Position numbers and translations under genes: made by a program. A stretch of DNA of 64,000 bases. Source: Pseudomonas mosselii (lineage in GTDB: Bacteria; Pseudomonadota; Gammaproteobacteria; Pseudomonadales; Pseudomonadaceae). Below, one piece after another: positions 1-6,854 of this stretch. Numbering within the stretch: position 1 is the stretch's first letter; every line of letters starts with the position of its first letter. Location of the stretch: NCBI RefSeq assembly GCF_005796105.1, contig NZ_VAUO01000006.1, positions 1-64,000 of the forward strand. Reading direction: 5' to 3'. The notes below the pieces were generated by a model, which made no database searches, was not told the DNA's origin, and worked only from the letters and a program-made list of their open reading frames with translations.

Positions 1-83
1 TAAGGGGATCTGAAACCCCGTCAACCCTTATTTTCAAAATAAGCGCATTAATACCGCTCCTTGCGAATCATGGGGCAAATTGC

Positions 84-95
84 GCACTATATTGC
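84..95. promoter_or_regulatory. Operator-like element upstream of rhtA
   Basis: The 12-mer GCACTATATTGC lies 36 bases before the rhtA start. The same 12-mer, inside a longer shared block (GCACTATATTGCTCA), occurs at 5673-5684 in front of the XRE-cupin regulator, and a perfect-palindrome relative GCAGTATACTGC is at 5702-5713. The consensus GCA-N-TATA-N-TGC and its placement suggest it is bound by the XRE-cupin protein. The binding is inferred; the sequence identity is direct. Confidence 0.55.
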
Positions 96-131
96 TCAAT
101 CGCACGAACAACCACGGACCCCTTCTTTATA

Positions 132-1019
132 ATGAACACGCAAACGCGCAGCCTGACCGCCACACTCTTCCCCATCGGGCTGCTGCTGATCGCCATGGCA
201 TCCATCCAGTCGGGGGCTTCGCTGGCCAAGAGCATGTTTCCGATAGTGGGCGCTCAAGGCACAACTACGTTGCGACTGATCTTTGCCAGCATCATCATGC
301 TCTTGCTACTGCGCCCTTGGCGCGCCCGCCTGGATGCCAGCACATTGCGCAGCGTGATTATCTACGGCATGGCCTTGGGCGGCATGAACTTCCTCTTCTA
401 TATGTCACTGCGCAGCGTACCTCTGGGCATTGCCGTCGCCCTGGAATTTACCGGCCCATTGACCGTCGCGCTGTTGGCGTCTCGACGGGCGCTTGACTTC
501 GTGTGGATCGCCTTGGCCGTGGCCGGGCTGCTGCTGTTGATTCCCGTGGGCCAAGCCGGAGGCGGCATCGATCCGCTAGGCGCACTCTATGCACTGGGCG
601 CGGGCGTGTGCTGGGCGCTTTACATTCTTTACGGGCAACGTGCCGGTGCCGAGAACGGTATCCAGACCGCAGCCCTGGGTGTGGTGATCGCGGCGTTGTT
701 CGTGGCCCCGATCGGCATGCTGCATGCCGGCAGCGCCCTGCTGACTCCCGCATTGCTACCGGTGGCACTGGCAGTCGCGGTCCTCTCCACTGCACTGCCC
801 TACAGCCTGGAAATGGTCGCCCTGACACGCATGCCCGCCCGCACCTTCGGTACATTAATGAGTATAGAACCGGCCTTCGGCGCCCTTTCTGGCCTGTTAT
901 TCCTCGGCGAGCAGCTAACCCTGTGGCAATGGCTAGCCATCCTCGCCATCATCACCGCGTCCGTGGGCGCAACACTGTCGATGAAGCGCGATGCAGTGCC
1001 GCCGATGGCGGCGGACTGA
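132..1019 (+). CDS. rhtA: RhtA-type threonine/homoserine exporter (DMT/EamA family)
   Basis: A 295-aa polytopic inner-membrane protein with about ten hydrophobic segments in two EamA repeats. It carries stretches typical of E. coli RhtA: MASIQ.GASLAKS near residue 22, PLGIAVALEFTGPL near 97, and STALPYSLEM near 220. RhtA exports threonine, homoserine and related amino acids by proton-driven efflux. The length equals that of E. coli RhtA and the ATG start is at the first hydrophobic segment. An operator-like element shared with a second DMT exporter near 5.7 kb lies upstream, suggesting co-regulation by the XRE-cupin protein at 5113-5676. The family call is strong; the substrate is inferred from similarity. 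Confidence 0.85.
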   Translation: MNTQTRSLTATLFPIGLLLIAMASIQSGASLAKSMFPIVGAQGTTTLRLIFASIIMLLLLRPWRARLDASTLRSVIIYGMALGGMNFLFYMSLRSVPLGIAVALEFTGPLTVALLASRRALDFVWIALAVAGLLLLIPVGQAGGGIDPLGALYALGAGVCWALYILYGQRAGAENGIQTAALGVVIAALFVAPIGMLHAGSALLTPALLPVALAVAVLSTALPYSLEMVALTRMPARTFGTLMSIEPAFGALSGLLFLGEQLTLWQWLAILAIITASVGATLSMKRDAVPPMAAD

Positions 1020-1204
1020 CTTGAGAAATACTTTCATCTGCGCGCTTATGGTCTTGTACCCGCGCACAACGCTGCCTTAAGCTGTCACAAAATCATAATC
1101 AAGACGCTATCTACTTGGCTGCAAAGGGATGCAGGGGAAAATCAGGGAAGAGCCGAAGCGCTGACGACAGGTCCGATCAAGCAGTCGGGCCCATAAGGAC
1201 AGGA

Positions 1205-1483
1205 ATGAAACGTATTTTGCTCATCCTGGCCATCTTGGCCATAGCTGGATGTGCCGCGACAGCCAAGACCGAGGTCAAGCGCGGGAAAAAGGGCCTGCAT
1301 ATCAATTGCTCGGGGCTCTCTTCATCCTGGGACAAATGCTATGCCAAGGCTGACAGCGCCTGCAGCAAGGGCTATAAGGTCATTGCCCGCTCAGGCGACA
1401 GCGACGAAGAGCCAGGGGACTATATTTTCGGCATCAACCCGGCTGGCTACACCAGTCGTAGCATGATCGTGATCTGCAAGTAG
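1205..1483 (+). CDS. Small predicted lipoprotein
   Basis: A 92-aa protein starting at ATG 1205, behind an AAGGACAGGA Shine-Dalgarno; a longer frame upstream lacks such a site. Residues 1-16 form a signal peptide ending in a lipobox (LAIAGC), so Cys16 should be lipidated and the protein held in the inner or outer membrane. The mature part is short, polar and contains four further cysteines (INCSG, DKCYAKADSACSKG, VICK), consistent with two disulfides in the periplasm. I do not recognise a domain with a known function. It appears monocistronic and is followed by a hairpin at 1494-1512. Confidence 0.75.
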   Translation: MKRILLILAILAIAGCAATAKTEVKRGKKGLHINCSGLSSSWDKCYAKADSACSKGYKVIARSGDSDEEPGDYIFGINPAGYTSRSMIVICK

Positions 1484-1493
1484 AACGCACAAA

Positions 1494-1512
1494 GGGCAGC
1501 CAGCGGCTGCCC
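1494..1512. terminator. Hairpin between lipoprotein gene and pepP
   Basis: Perfect 8-bp stem GGGCAGCC/GGCTGCCC with a 3-nt loop, 10 bases after the lipoprotein stop and before the stop of the convergent peptidase gene. The T-tract is weak on both sides, so it is a likely but not ideal bidirectional terminator. Confidence 0.5.
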
Positions 1513-1533
1513 TCATTCGTCCACCCGCCACTA

Positions 1534-3342
1534 TCAGATCGCCGCAGTGCGCTGCTCCAGCCATTGCAGCGCGTCACCGGACAACAATGGCGAGAGCCGC
1601 TCACGCACGGTCCAGTGATACCGATTCAACCAAGCAGTATCCTCGCGCCCGAGCAGCTCAGGGAGCAAGCAACGGGTATCGATGGGGCACAGAGTCAGCG
1701 TCTCGAACTCAAGGAAATCCCCAAAGGCACTGCTACCTGCCTCCCGATTGACCACTAGGTTCTCGATCCGCACGCCCCACTCTCCAGGCCGATAGGTTCC
1801 CGGCTCGATGGAACTGATCATCCCCGGCTGCATTGCCGTCTGGGGCGTGGCTGCGGCCTGGAAAGCGATGACCTGCGGCCCCTCGTGCACGTTCATGAAG
1901 TACCCCACGCCGTGCCCGGTACCATGTCCGTAGTCAACTTGATCCGCCCAGATCGGCGCTCGGGCAATCGCATCGAGCAAGGGCGATAGGATACCCCGCG
2001 GAAAACGCGCCCGCGACAGCGCGATCATGCCTTTGAGCACTCGGGTGCAATCGGCCTTCTGGGCCTTCGAAGGTTCGCCGATCGGCACCATTCGCGTGAT
2101 ATCGGTGGTGCCACCCAGGTACTGACCGCCCGAATCGATCAACAAAAGGCCGTCGCCTTCGATGACCGCGTGGGACTGTTCGGTCGCACGATAATGCGGC
2201 ATCGCGCCATTGGCATTAAAAGCAGCAATGGTCGAAAAACTCAGGGATACAAAGCCCGGCCGGCGCGCACGCGCAGCGCTCAGGCGCTCGTCGATCGTCA
2301 ATTCGGTAATGCGCTCCTGCCCCTGATGCGCCTCGAACCAGGCAAAAAACTCGCAAAGCGCCGCGCCATCCTGCTCCATCACCTGACGGATGTGCAGCAA
2401 ATCCTCCTCCCCCTTGCGCGACTTGCTCAACGTGGTGGGGTTGATGCCCTCCACCCATCGCACGCCTTCATCGACACCGTCCAACAACCCACACGTGACC
2501 CGCGCCGGATCCAGCAACAGGCTACGACCTGATTCGATGGCGGCCAGGGCCTTGCCAATCTCTTCGTAACGGCGCACCTCGATACCGTCAGCGGCCAATA
2601 CTTGGCGCAGATGATCATCGACTTTATCGGCTCCGACGAACAACAACGCCGCATCCTGGCTGATCAAAGCAAAGGCGACAAACACCGGATTGTAGGAAAC
2701 ATCGCTACCGCGCAGGTTAAACAACCAGGCGATGTCATCGAGGGTCGCGATGAAGTGCCAGTCAGCGCCCTTCTCACGCAGGGTCTGGCGCAGTATGGCG
2801 AGCTTTTCCGCACGATTGACCGTGGCATGAGGGCTCAGATGCTGATACACCGGGTTGGCAGGCAACGAAGGACGATCCGTCCATACCTGACCGAGCAGAT
2901 CGAGATGCGTCAGCAGCCGCACATCGCGCGCCTTCAAACGCTCGCCCAACTGGCGCGCGGCTGCCAAGGCCAGCACCGCACCATCCACCGCCACGACACC
3001 ATGGGCTGGCGCCTGCTCGCCCAACCACTCCAACGCGCCCGGCTGACCTGGCCGCTGCTTCATCAGCTCGATGCCACTGCCCTGCAACTCCTGCTCGGCT
3101 TGTTCCCAGTAGCGGCTGTCGACCCAAAGCCCGGCGAACTGCGCAGTCACCACCAAGGTTCCAACCGAACCGTGGAAGCCAGACAACCACTGACGCCCCT
3201 GCCAGTAACCGGGCAAGTACTCGGAGAGATGCGGGTCGGCCGACGGCACCAGCAGGGCATCGACACCCTCCCGAGCCATCACCTCGCGCAAACGCGCCAG
3301 GCGCGCCGGCACACTTTCCAGAAGGGGGGACTGACTGTTCAT
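1534..3342 (-). CDS. pepP: Xaa-Pro aminopeptidase (M24 family, aminopeptidase P)
   Basis: A 602-aa cytosolic metallopeptidase that removes an N-terminal residue preceding proline. Two creatinase-like N-terminal domains (about 1-300) precede the pita-bread catalytic domain. Metal ligands are visible: Asp in LLLIDSGGQYLGGTTDITR (two aspartates), His in GTGHGVGYFMNVHEGP, Glu in SSIEPGTY and Glu in VRIENLV. The length matches the long three-domain aminopeptidase P subgroup (about 600 aa), not the 440-aa E. coli PepP type. Start chosen at ATG 3342 because AGGAG lies 6 nt upstream; an open frame extends 38 codons further without a good ribosome site. Confidence 0.85.
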   Translation of the reverse strand: MNSQSPLLESVPARLARLREVMAREGVDALLVPSADPHLSEYLPGYWQGRQWLSGFHGSVGTLVVTAQFAGLWVDSRYWEQAEQELQGSGIELMKQRPGQPGALEWLGEQAPAHGVVAVDGAVLALAAARQLGERLKARDVRLLTHLDLLGQVWTDRPSLPANPVYQHLSPHATVNRAEKLAILRQTLREKGADWHFIATLDDIAWLFNLRGSDVSYNPVFVAFALISQDAALLFVGADKVDDHLRQVLAADGIEVRRYEEIGKALAAIESGRSLLLDPARVTCGLLDGVDEGVRWVEGINPTTLSKSRKGEEDLLHIRQVMEQDGAALCEFFAWFEAHQGQERITELTIDERLSAARARRPGFVSLSFSTIAAFNANGAMPHYRATEQSHAVIEGDGLLLIDSGGQYLGGTTDITRMVPIGEPSKAQKADCTRVLKGMIALSRARFPRGILSPLLDAIARAPIWADQVDYGHGTGHGVGYFMNVHEGPQVIAFQAAATPQTAMQPGMISSIEPGTYRPGEWGVRIENLVVNREAGSSAFGDFLEFETLTLCPIDTRCLLPELLGREDTAWLNRYHWTVRERLSPLLSGDALQWLEQRTAAI

Positions 3343-3581
3343 GCGCACTCCTGCGGGCTCATCTCGACGGATCCAGGCCATCGATAATGAAACACCCGGC
3401 CAGCGCTCGCAATCACGCAGGCGACATACAAGCGGGGTTTGCTGCATCAACGTCACCTACTGCCAATCAATTCCAATTAACGGGGGCTGAACACTTCTTT
3501 GCCGTTATGACTGAGCCATGCGCCTGCAACTGGCCACAAGCCTGAAGCGGCAATGAGTGGAAGAAGTTGATCGATACACGG

Positions 3582-3950
3582 CTATGCCCGAGCGCCAGCG
3601 ACCTCACAGTGCAAGCCACCATCGGCGCCCCGCACCCAATTGCGCAAGGCCTGGTACGCCGAAAAATTTATGCCCCGCGCCTGGTGCTGGCTCAGCAGCG
3701 CCAGGAACGGCTCATCGGCGAACAGCGCACAAGCGCTCGTCCACGCCCGGCGCGAACGCCACTGCAACGACTGGAGCACCCGGCAACCATCATCGCTGGC
3801 CTGAATGCTCACGCTCTCCAAGCCCTCGCAACGCCGCGCCAGTTGCTCGCTGCGCGCCGCCAGAGCGTTGGCCAACTCGGCCTGGCGGGCAGGTGGCACG
3901 TCGTACTCGATCATTTGGGTAAACCACAGGGAATGGGCATTCGCCGTCAT
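3582..3950 (-). CDS. ABM-type (antibiotic biosynthesis monooxygenase-like) protein
   Basis: A 122-aa protein with the small ferredoxin-like fold typical of ABM monooxygenases: an N-terminal beta strand with MIEYDVPP, then a long helix (ARQAELANALAARSEQLARR), then VLQSLQWRSRRAWTSA. Such proteins oxidise quinones or aromatic compounds without metal cofactors, or only dimerise. An AGGAGA site precedes the ATG. It is transcribed divergently from soxR across a perfect palindrome at 4002-4021, so it is probably a SoxR target induced by redox-active compounds. The substrate is unknown. Confidence 0.65.
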   Translation of the reverse strand: MTANAHSLWFTQMIEYDVPPARQAELANALAARSEQLARRCEGLESVSIQASDDGCRVLQSLQWRSRRAWTSACALFADEPFLALLSQHQARGINFSAYQALRNWVRGADGGLHCEVAGARA

Positions 3951-4001
3951 GGTACGTCTCCTCGCTCGTGGCAGTTGCAGCCTAGTGCCGCGCAGGTTAA
4001 A

Positions 4002-4021
4002 ACCTTGAGTTAACTCAAGGT
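4002..4021. promoter_or_regulatory. SoxR operator
   Basis: A perfect 20-bp palindrome, ACCTTGAGTTAACTCAAGGT, lies in the 86-bp gap between soxR and the divergent monooxygenase gene. MerR-family SoxR binds long palindromes of this design (CCTCAAGTT-AACTTGAGG in E. coli) between promoter boxes. The palindrome is direct; occupancy by SoxR is inferred from its position. Confidence 0.8.
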
Positions 4022-4036
4022 CAAGGATTTTCTCAC

Positions 4037-4483
4037 ATGCAGCTCATACCCAGCGCCGAGCGCCTGCTCAGTGTCGGCCAACTGGCCGCACGCAGCGGCG
4101 TAGCGGTGACGGCACTGCACTTCTATGAAACCAAGGGGCTGATCCACAGTACCCGCAACAGCGGCAACCAACGCCGCTATCCACGCGCGGCATTGCGCCG
4201 CGTAGCGGTGATCAAGATGGCCCAACGCCTGGGCATTCCCTTGGCCGATATCGCCCAGGCACTGGCGGCCCTGCCCCGCGACCACACCCCCACTGCCGAG
4301 GACTGGCAGCGCCTGTCGCAGCACTGGCGTGAAGACCTGAACCAGCGTATCGAGGCACTGAGCATGCTGCGCGAACAACTCGATGGCTGCATCGGCTGCG
4401 GCTGCCTGTCGCTCAAGGAGTGCCCGCTGCGCAACCATCAGGATCACTTGGCCGAGGAAGGGCCTGGCCCCCACCCCGGCTGA
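4037..4483 (+). CDS. soxR: Redox-sensitive MerR-family regulator SoxR
   Basis: A 148-aa cytosolic regulator. The N-terminal MerR winged helix (residues 10-80) contains the typical FYETKGLI...N..RRY pattern, followed by a dimerisation helix. The [2Fe-2S] cluster ligands are complete: Cys118, Cys121, Cys123 and Cys129 in [12 protein letters not shown], the SoxR spacing. In pseudomonads SoxR responds to redox-cycling compounds and activates a few efflux and oxygenase genes instead of soxS. No soxS is nearby. The divergent ABM-type gene and the palindrome between them are the likely target. Tail after residue 135 is low complexity. Confidence 0.92.
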   Translation: MQLIPSAERLLSVGQLAARSGVAVTALHFYETKGLIHSTRNSGNQRRYPRAALRRVAVIKMAQRLGIPLADIAQALAALPRDHTPTAEDWQRLSQHWREDLNQRIEALSMLREQLDGCIGCGCLSLKECPLRNHQDHLAEEGPGPHPG

Positions 4484-4559
4484 CACTCACGCACCGCCAA
4501 GACGAAATGACTAGGCGTAGACCGGTAACCGTTCACCACGACCGCAATAGGAGACAAAC

Positions 4560-5108
4560 ATGAGCAAGCAGGCGCTAATCCTGATCGATATCCAGAATGA
4601 CTACTTCCCAGGTGGCAAATGGGCCCTGCACGGTGCCGACGCCGCCGCTGACAACGCCGTGCGGCTGCTGGCCGCTGCCCGCGAGCGGGGCGATTTGGTG
4701 ATCCACGTACGCCATGAGTTCGACAGCGCCGATGCGCCGTTCTTCGCCCCCGGTTCCCACGGCGCACAAATACATCCCAAGGTAACCCCCACCGACGGCG
4801 AAGCAGTGGTACTCAAGCATCAGGTCAACAGTTTTCGCGACACCAACCTCAAGCAACTGCTCGACCAACACGACGTCACCGCATTGACCCTTGCCGGCAG
4901 CATGAGCCACATGTGCATCGATGCCGCTGCCCGTGCTGCGGCCGATTTCGGCTACCAGGTAAGCGTGGCGCATGACGCCTGCGCCACCCTCGCACTGGAT
5001 TTTGATAATAAACAGGTGGCGGCTGGCGACGTACACGCCTCGGCCATGGCCGCGCTGGCCTTTGCTTACGCCAGGGTGGCCAGCACCGACGAATTGCTCG
5101 ACGACTGA
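4560..5108 (+). CDS. Isochorismatase-like cysteine hydrolase
   Basis: A 182-aa single-domain protein of the isochorismatase/nicotinamidase superfamily. The catalytic triad is recognisable: Asp10 in LILIDIQNDY, Lys86 in VVLKHQVNSF, and Cys119 in GSMSHMCIDAAARAA, where the Met before Ile-free MC pair fits the cis-peptide/Cys site. GGAGACAAACATG gives a good ribosome site. Members hydrolyse amides or vinyl ethers; the absence of the nicotinamidase metal-site pattern argues against pncA. It lies between soxR and the XRE-cupin gene without clear operon linkage. The substrate is unknown. Confidence 0.8.
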   Translation: MSKQALILIDIQNDYFPGGKWALHGADAAADNAVRLLAAARERGDLVIHVRHEFDSADAPFFAPGSHGAQIHPKVTPTDGEAVVLKHQVNSFRDTNLKQLLDQHDVTALTLAGSMSHMCIDAAARAAADFGYQVSVAHDACATLALDFDNKQVAAGDVHASAMAALAFAYARVASTDELLDD

Positions 5109-5112
5109 AGGC

Positions 5113-5676
5113 TCAGATCACGACGTTGCGCACGAAGCGCACCGGCAGCACGCCATCGTTACGGTAGGCGTAGCGGCAATTGCTAGGGAACACATGGAAT
5201 TGGCCGCTACATAGACGATGCTCGGTGTCCTCCACCAAGAGAGTCAACTGCCCTTCGGCGACGTAGATCTGTTCGCTCCAGCCGGCAGCATCCGCCTCAC
5301 TGGCATAGTGCTCGCCAGGAGCCAGGGTCCATTCCCACAGCTCCACCTCGCGCCGTGCGATGCTGCTGCCCAGCAGTACCGCGCGGCTACCTGGGTGCTC
5401 GCCGGCCCAGGCCAGCTCGTCGATGCGACTCGGATCGCGCTGATCAGGCGCCTGGATCAGGGTGCTGAATGCAACGCCGAGGGCATCGGCAATCAGGTCG
5501 AGGGTGGTGAGGCTGACATTCTTTTCGCCCGCCTCGATCGCCACCAGCATCCTTCTGCTGACACCAGAGCGCTCAGCCAGGGCAGCCTGGCTCAGCCCGG
5601 CATCACCGCGCAGGCGACGGACATTCTGACTGACATGTTGCAGCACCGAGGCCCGGTGTAGGGAGTCTTTGTGCAC
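5113..5676 (-). CDS. XRE-family regulator with C-terminal cupin domain
   Basis: A 187-aa regulator. Residues 16-70 form an HTH_XRE domain (LRGDAGLSQAALAERSGVSRRMLVAIEAGE). Residues about 110-185 form a cupin (WEWTLAPGEHYASEADAAGWSEQIYVAEGQLTLLVED), probably the effector pocket. Start placed at GTG 5676; an in-frame GTG at 5688 would put coding sequence over the operator. It is divergent from a DMT exporter gene. Two operator-like elements fill the gap and one is repeated upstream of rhtA, so the protein probably represses both exporters and itself. The ligand, perhaps an amino acid, is unknown. Confidence 0.8.
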   Translation of the reverse strand: MHKDSLHRASVLQHVSQNVRRLRGDAGLSQAALAERSGVSRRMLVAIEAGEKNVSLTTLDLIADALGVAFSTLIQAPDQRDPSRIDELAWAGEHPGSRAVLLGSSIARREVELWEWTLAPGEHYASEADAAGWSEQIYVAEGQLTLLVEDTEHRLCSGQFHVFPSNCRYAYRNDGVLPVRFVRNVVI

Positions 5677-5684
5677 TATATTGC
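5673..5684. promoter_or_regulatory. Operator-like element 1 in XRE-cupin/EamA gap
   Basis: GCACTATATTGC, identical to the element at 84-95 upstream of rhtA; identity extends to the following three bases (TCA). It overlaps the start codon of the XRE-cupin gene. Confidence 0.55.
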
Positions 5685-5701
5685 TCACTTGCTAGGGTTG
5701 C

Positions 5702-5713
5702 GCAGTATACTGC
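5702..5713. promoter_or_regulatory. Operator-like element 2 in XRE-cupin/EamA gap
   Basis: GCAGTATACTGC is a perfect 12-bp palindrome, 29 bases from element 1 (almost three helical turns), in the gap between the divergent XRE-cupin and EamA genes. It fits the consensus GCA-N-TATA-N-TGC. Confidence 0.55.
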
Positions 5714-5760
5714 ACACTTTGCGGCGAATTGTGCGCCGCCCCTGTCGAGTACGCAAGGCC

Positions 5761-6705
5761 ATGAATTACACCGCCCCAGGCAAGCCCGCCGTCACCTTCC
5801 GCCTGAGCAAGGCTGAACTGGTGCTGGTGTTCATCACCATGCTGTGGGGCGGCACGTTCCTCATCGTGCACAACGTCATGAGCGTCAGCGGCCCGATGTT
5901 CTTCGTCGGCCTGCGCTTCGCCGCCGCCGCACTGTTCGTCGGCCTGGTATCGGCGCGGGCGTTGCCGGGCTTGACCTTTACCGAACTCAAGGCAGGCCTG
6001 CTGATCGGCGTCACCATCATGCTCGGCTACGGCTTGCAGACGATGGGCCTGCAAACCATCAACAGCAGCCAGTCGGCGTTCATCACCGCACTCTACGTGC
6101 CGTTCGTACCGTTGCTACAGTGGCTAGTGCTGGGGCGTCGCCCGGGGTTGATGCCGAGCCTGGGTATCTGCCTGGCCTTCGTCGGCCTGATGCTGCTGGC
6201 AGGCCCCGAAGGTGGGACCTTGCACTTCAGCGAAGGTGAACTGGTGACCTTGGTCAGCGCCGTGGCCATCGCTGCCGAGATCATTCTGATCAGTCGCTAC
6301 GCAGGCCACGTAGATGTCCGTCGGGTCACCGTGGTCCAACTGACCACCGCGTCGGCGCTGGCCTTCCTGATGATCGTGCCGACTCAGGAGCGCCTGCCCG
6401 AGTTTTCCTGGCTGCTTATGGGCAGCGCCATCGGCCTAGGTGCGATGAGCGCGGTGATCCAAGTGGCGATGAACTGGGCGCAGCAGTCCGTTTCGCCGAC
6501 CCGCGCCACCTTGATCTACGCCGGCGAGCCGGTCTGGGCCGGAGTGGTCGGGCGCCTCGCCGGTGAGCGACTGCCCGGCGTGGCGCTGCTCGGCGGCGTA
6601 CTGATCGTCATGGCGGTGGTGATCAGCGAACTGAAAGTGCGGCGCGCAAGCAAGGCCAGCACGCGTGTCGAGGGCGATGCCCCTGAGCGCGAAGCGGGTC
6701 GGTGA
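5761..6705 (+). CDS. DMT-family transporter (EamA)
   Basis: A 314-aa inner-membrane protein with ten predicted membrane segments in two EamA repeats: first repeat from LVFITMLWGGTFLIVHNV, second from TLVSAVAIAAEIILISRYAG, and the family-typical LIYAGEPVWAGVVG near residue 245. ATG 5761 is chosen; a longer frame from 5671 would run through the two operator-like elements. It probably exports a small metabolite such as an amino acid. Divergence from the XRE-cupin regulator and the shared element with rhtA suggest common control. The substrate cannot be read from the sequence. Confidence 0.8.
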   Translation: MNYTAPGKPAVTFRLSKAELVLVFITMLWGGTFLIVHNVMSVSGPMFFVGLRFAAAALFVGLVSARALPGLTFTELKAGLLIGVTIMLGYGLQTMGLQTINSSQSAFITALYVPFVPLLQWLVLGRRPGLMPSLGICLAFVGLMLLAGPEGGTLHFSEGELVTLVSAVAIAAEIILISRYAGHVDVRRVTVVQLTTASALAFLMIVPTQERLPEFSWLLMGSAIGLGAMSAVIQVAMNWAQQSVSPTRATLIYAGEPVWAGVVGRLAGERLPGVALLGGVLIVMAVVISELKVRRASKASTRVEGDAPEREAGR

Positions 6706-6854
6706 ATCCCTCGGTTCCCGCTATGCTTTGTAAAAAGCTGTTATAAAAAAACACCTTGTCACAGCGCATTTGTAGGATTTCGCAACCGCTTGCGTGTTGG
6801 TGATCCCCCACCCGGCACGTATGATCCTTGACAAACTTTTCAGATCAGAACGCT

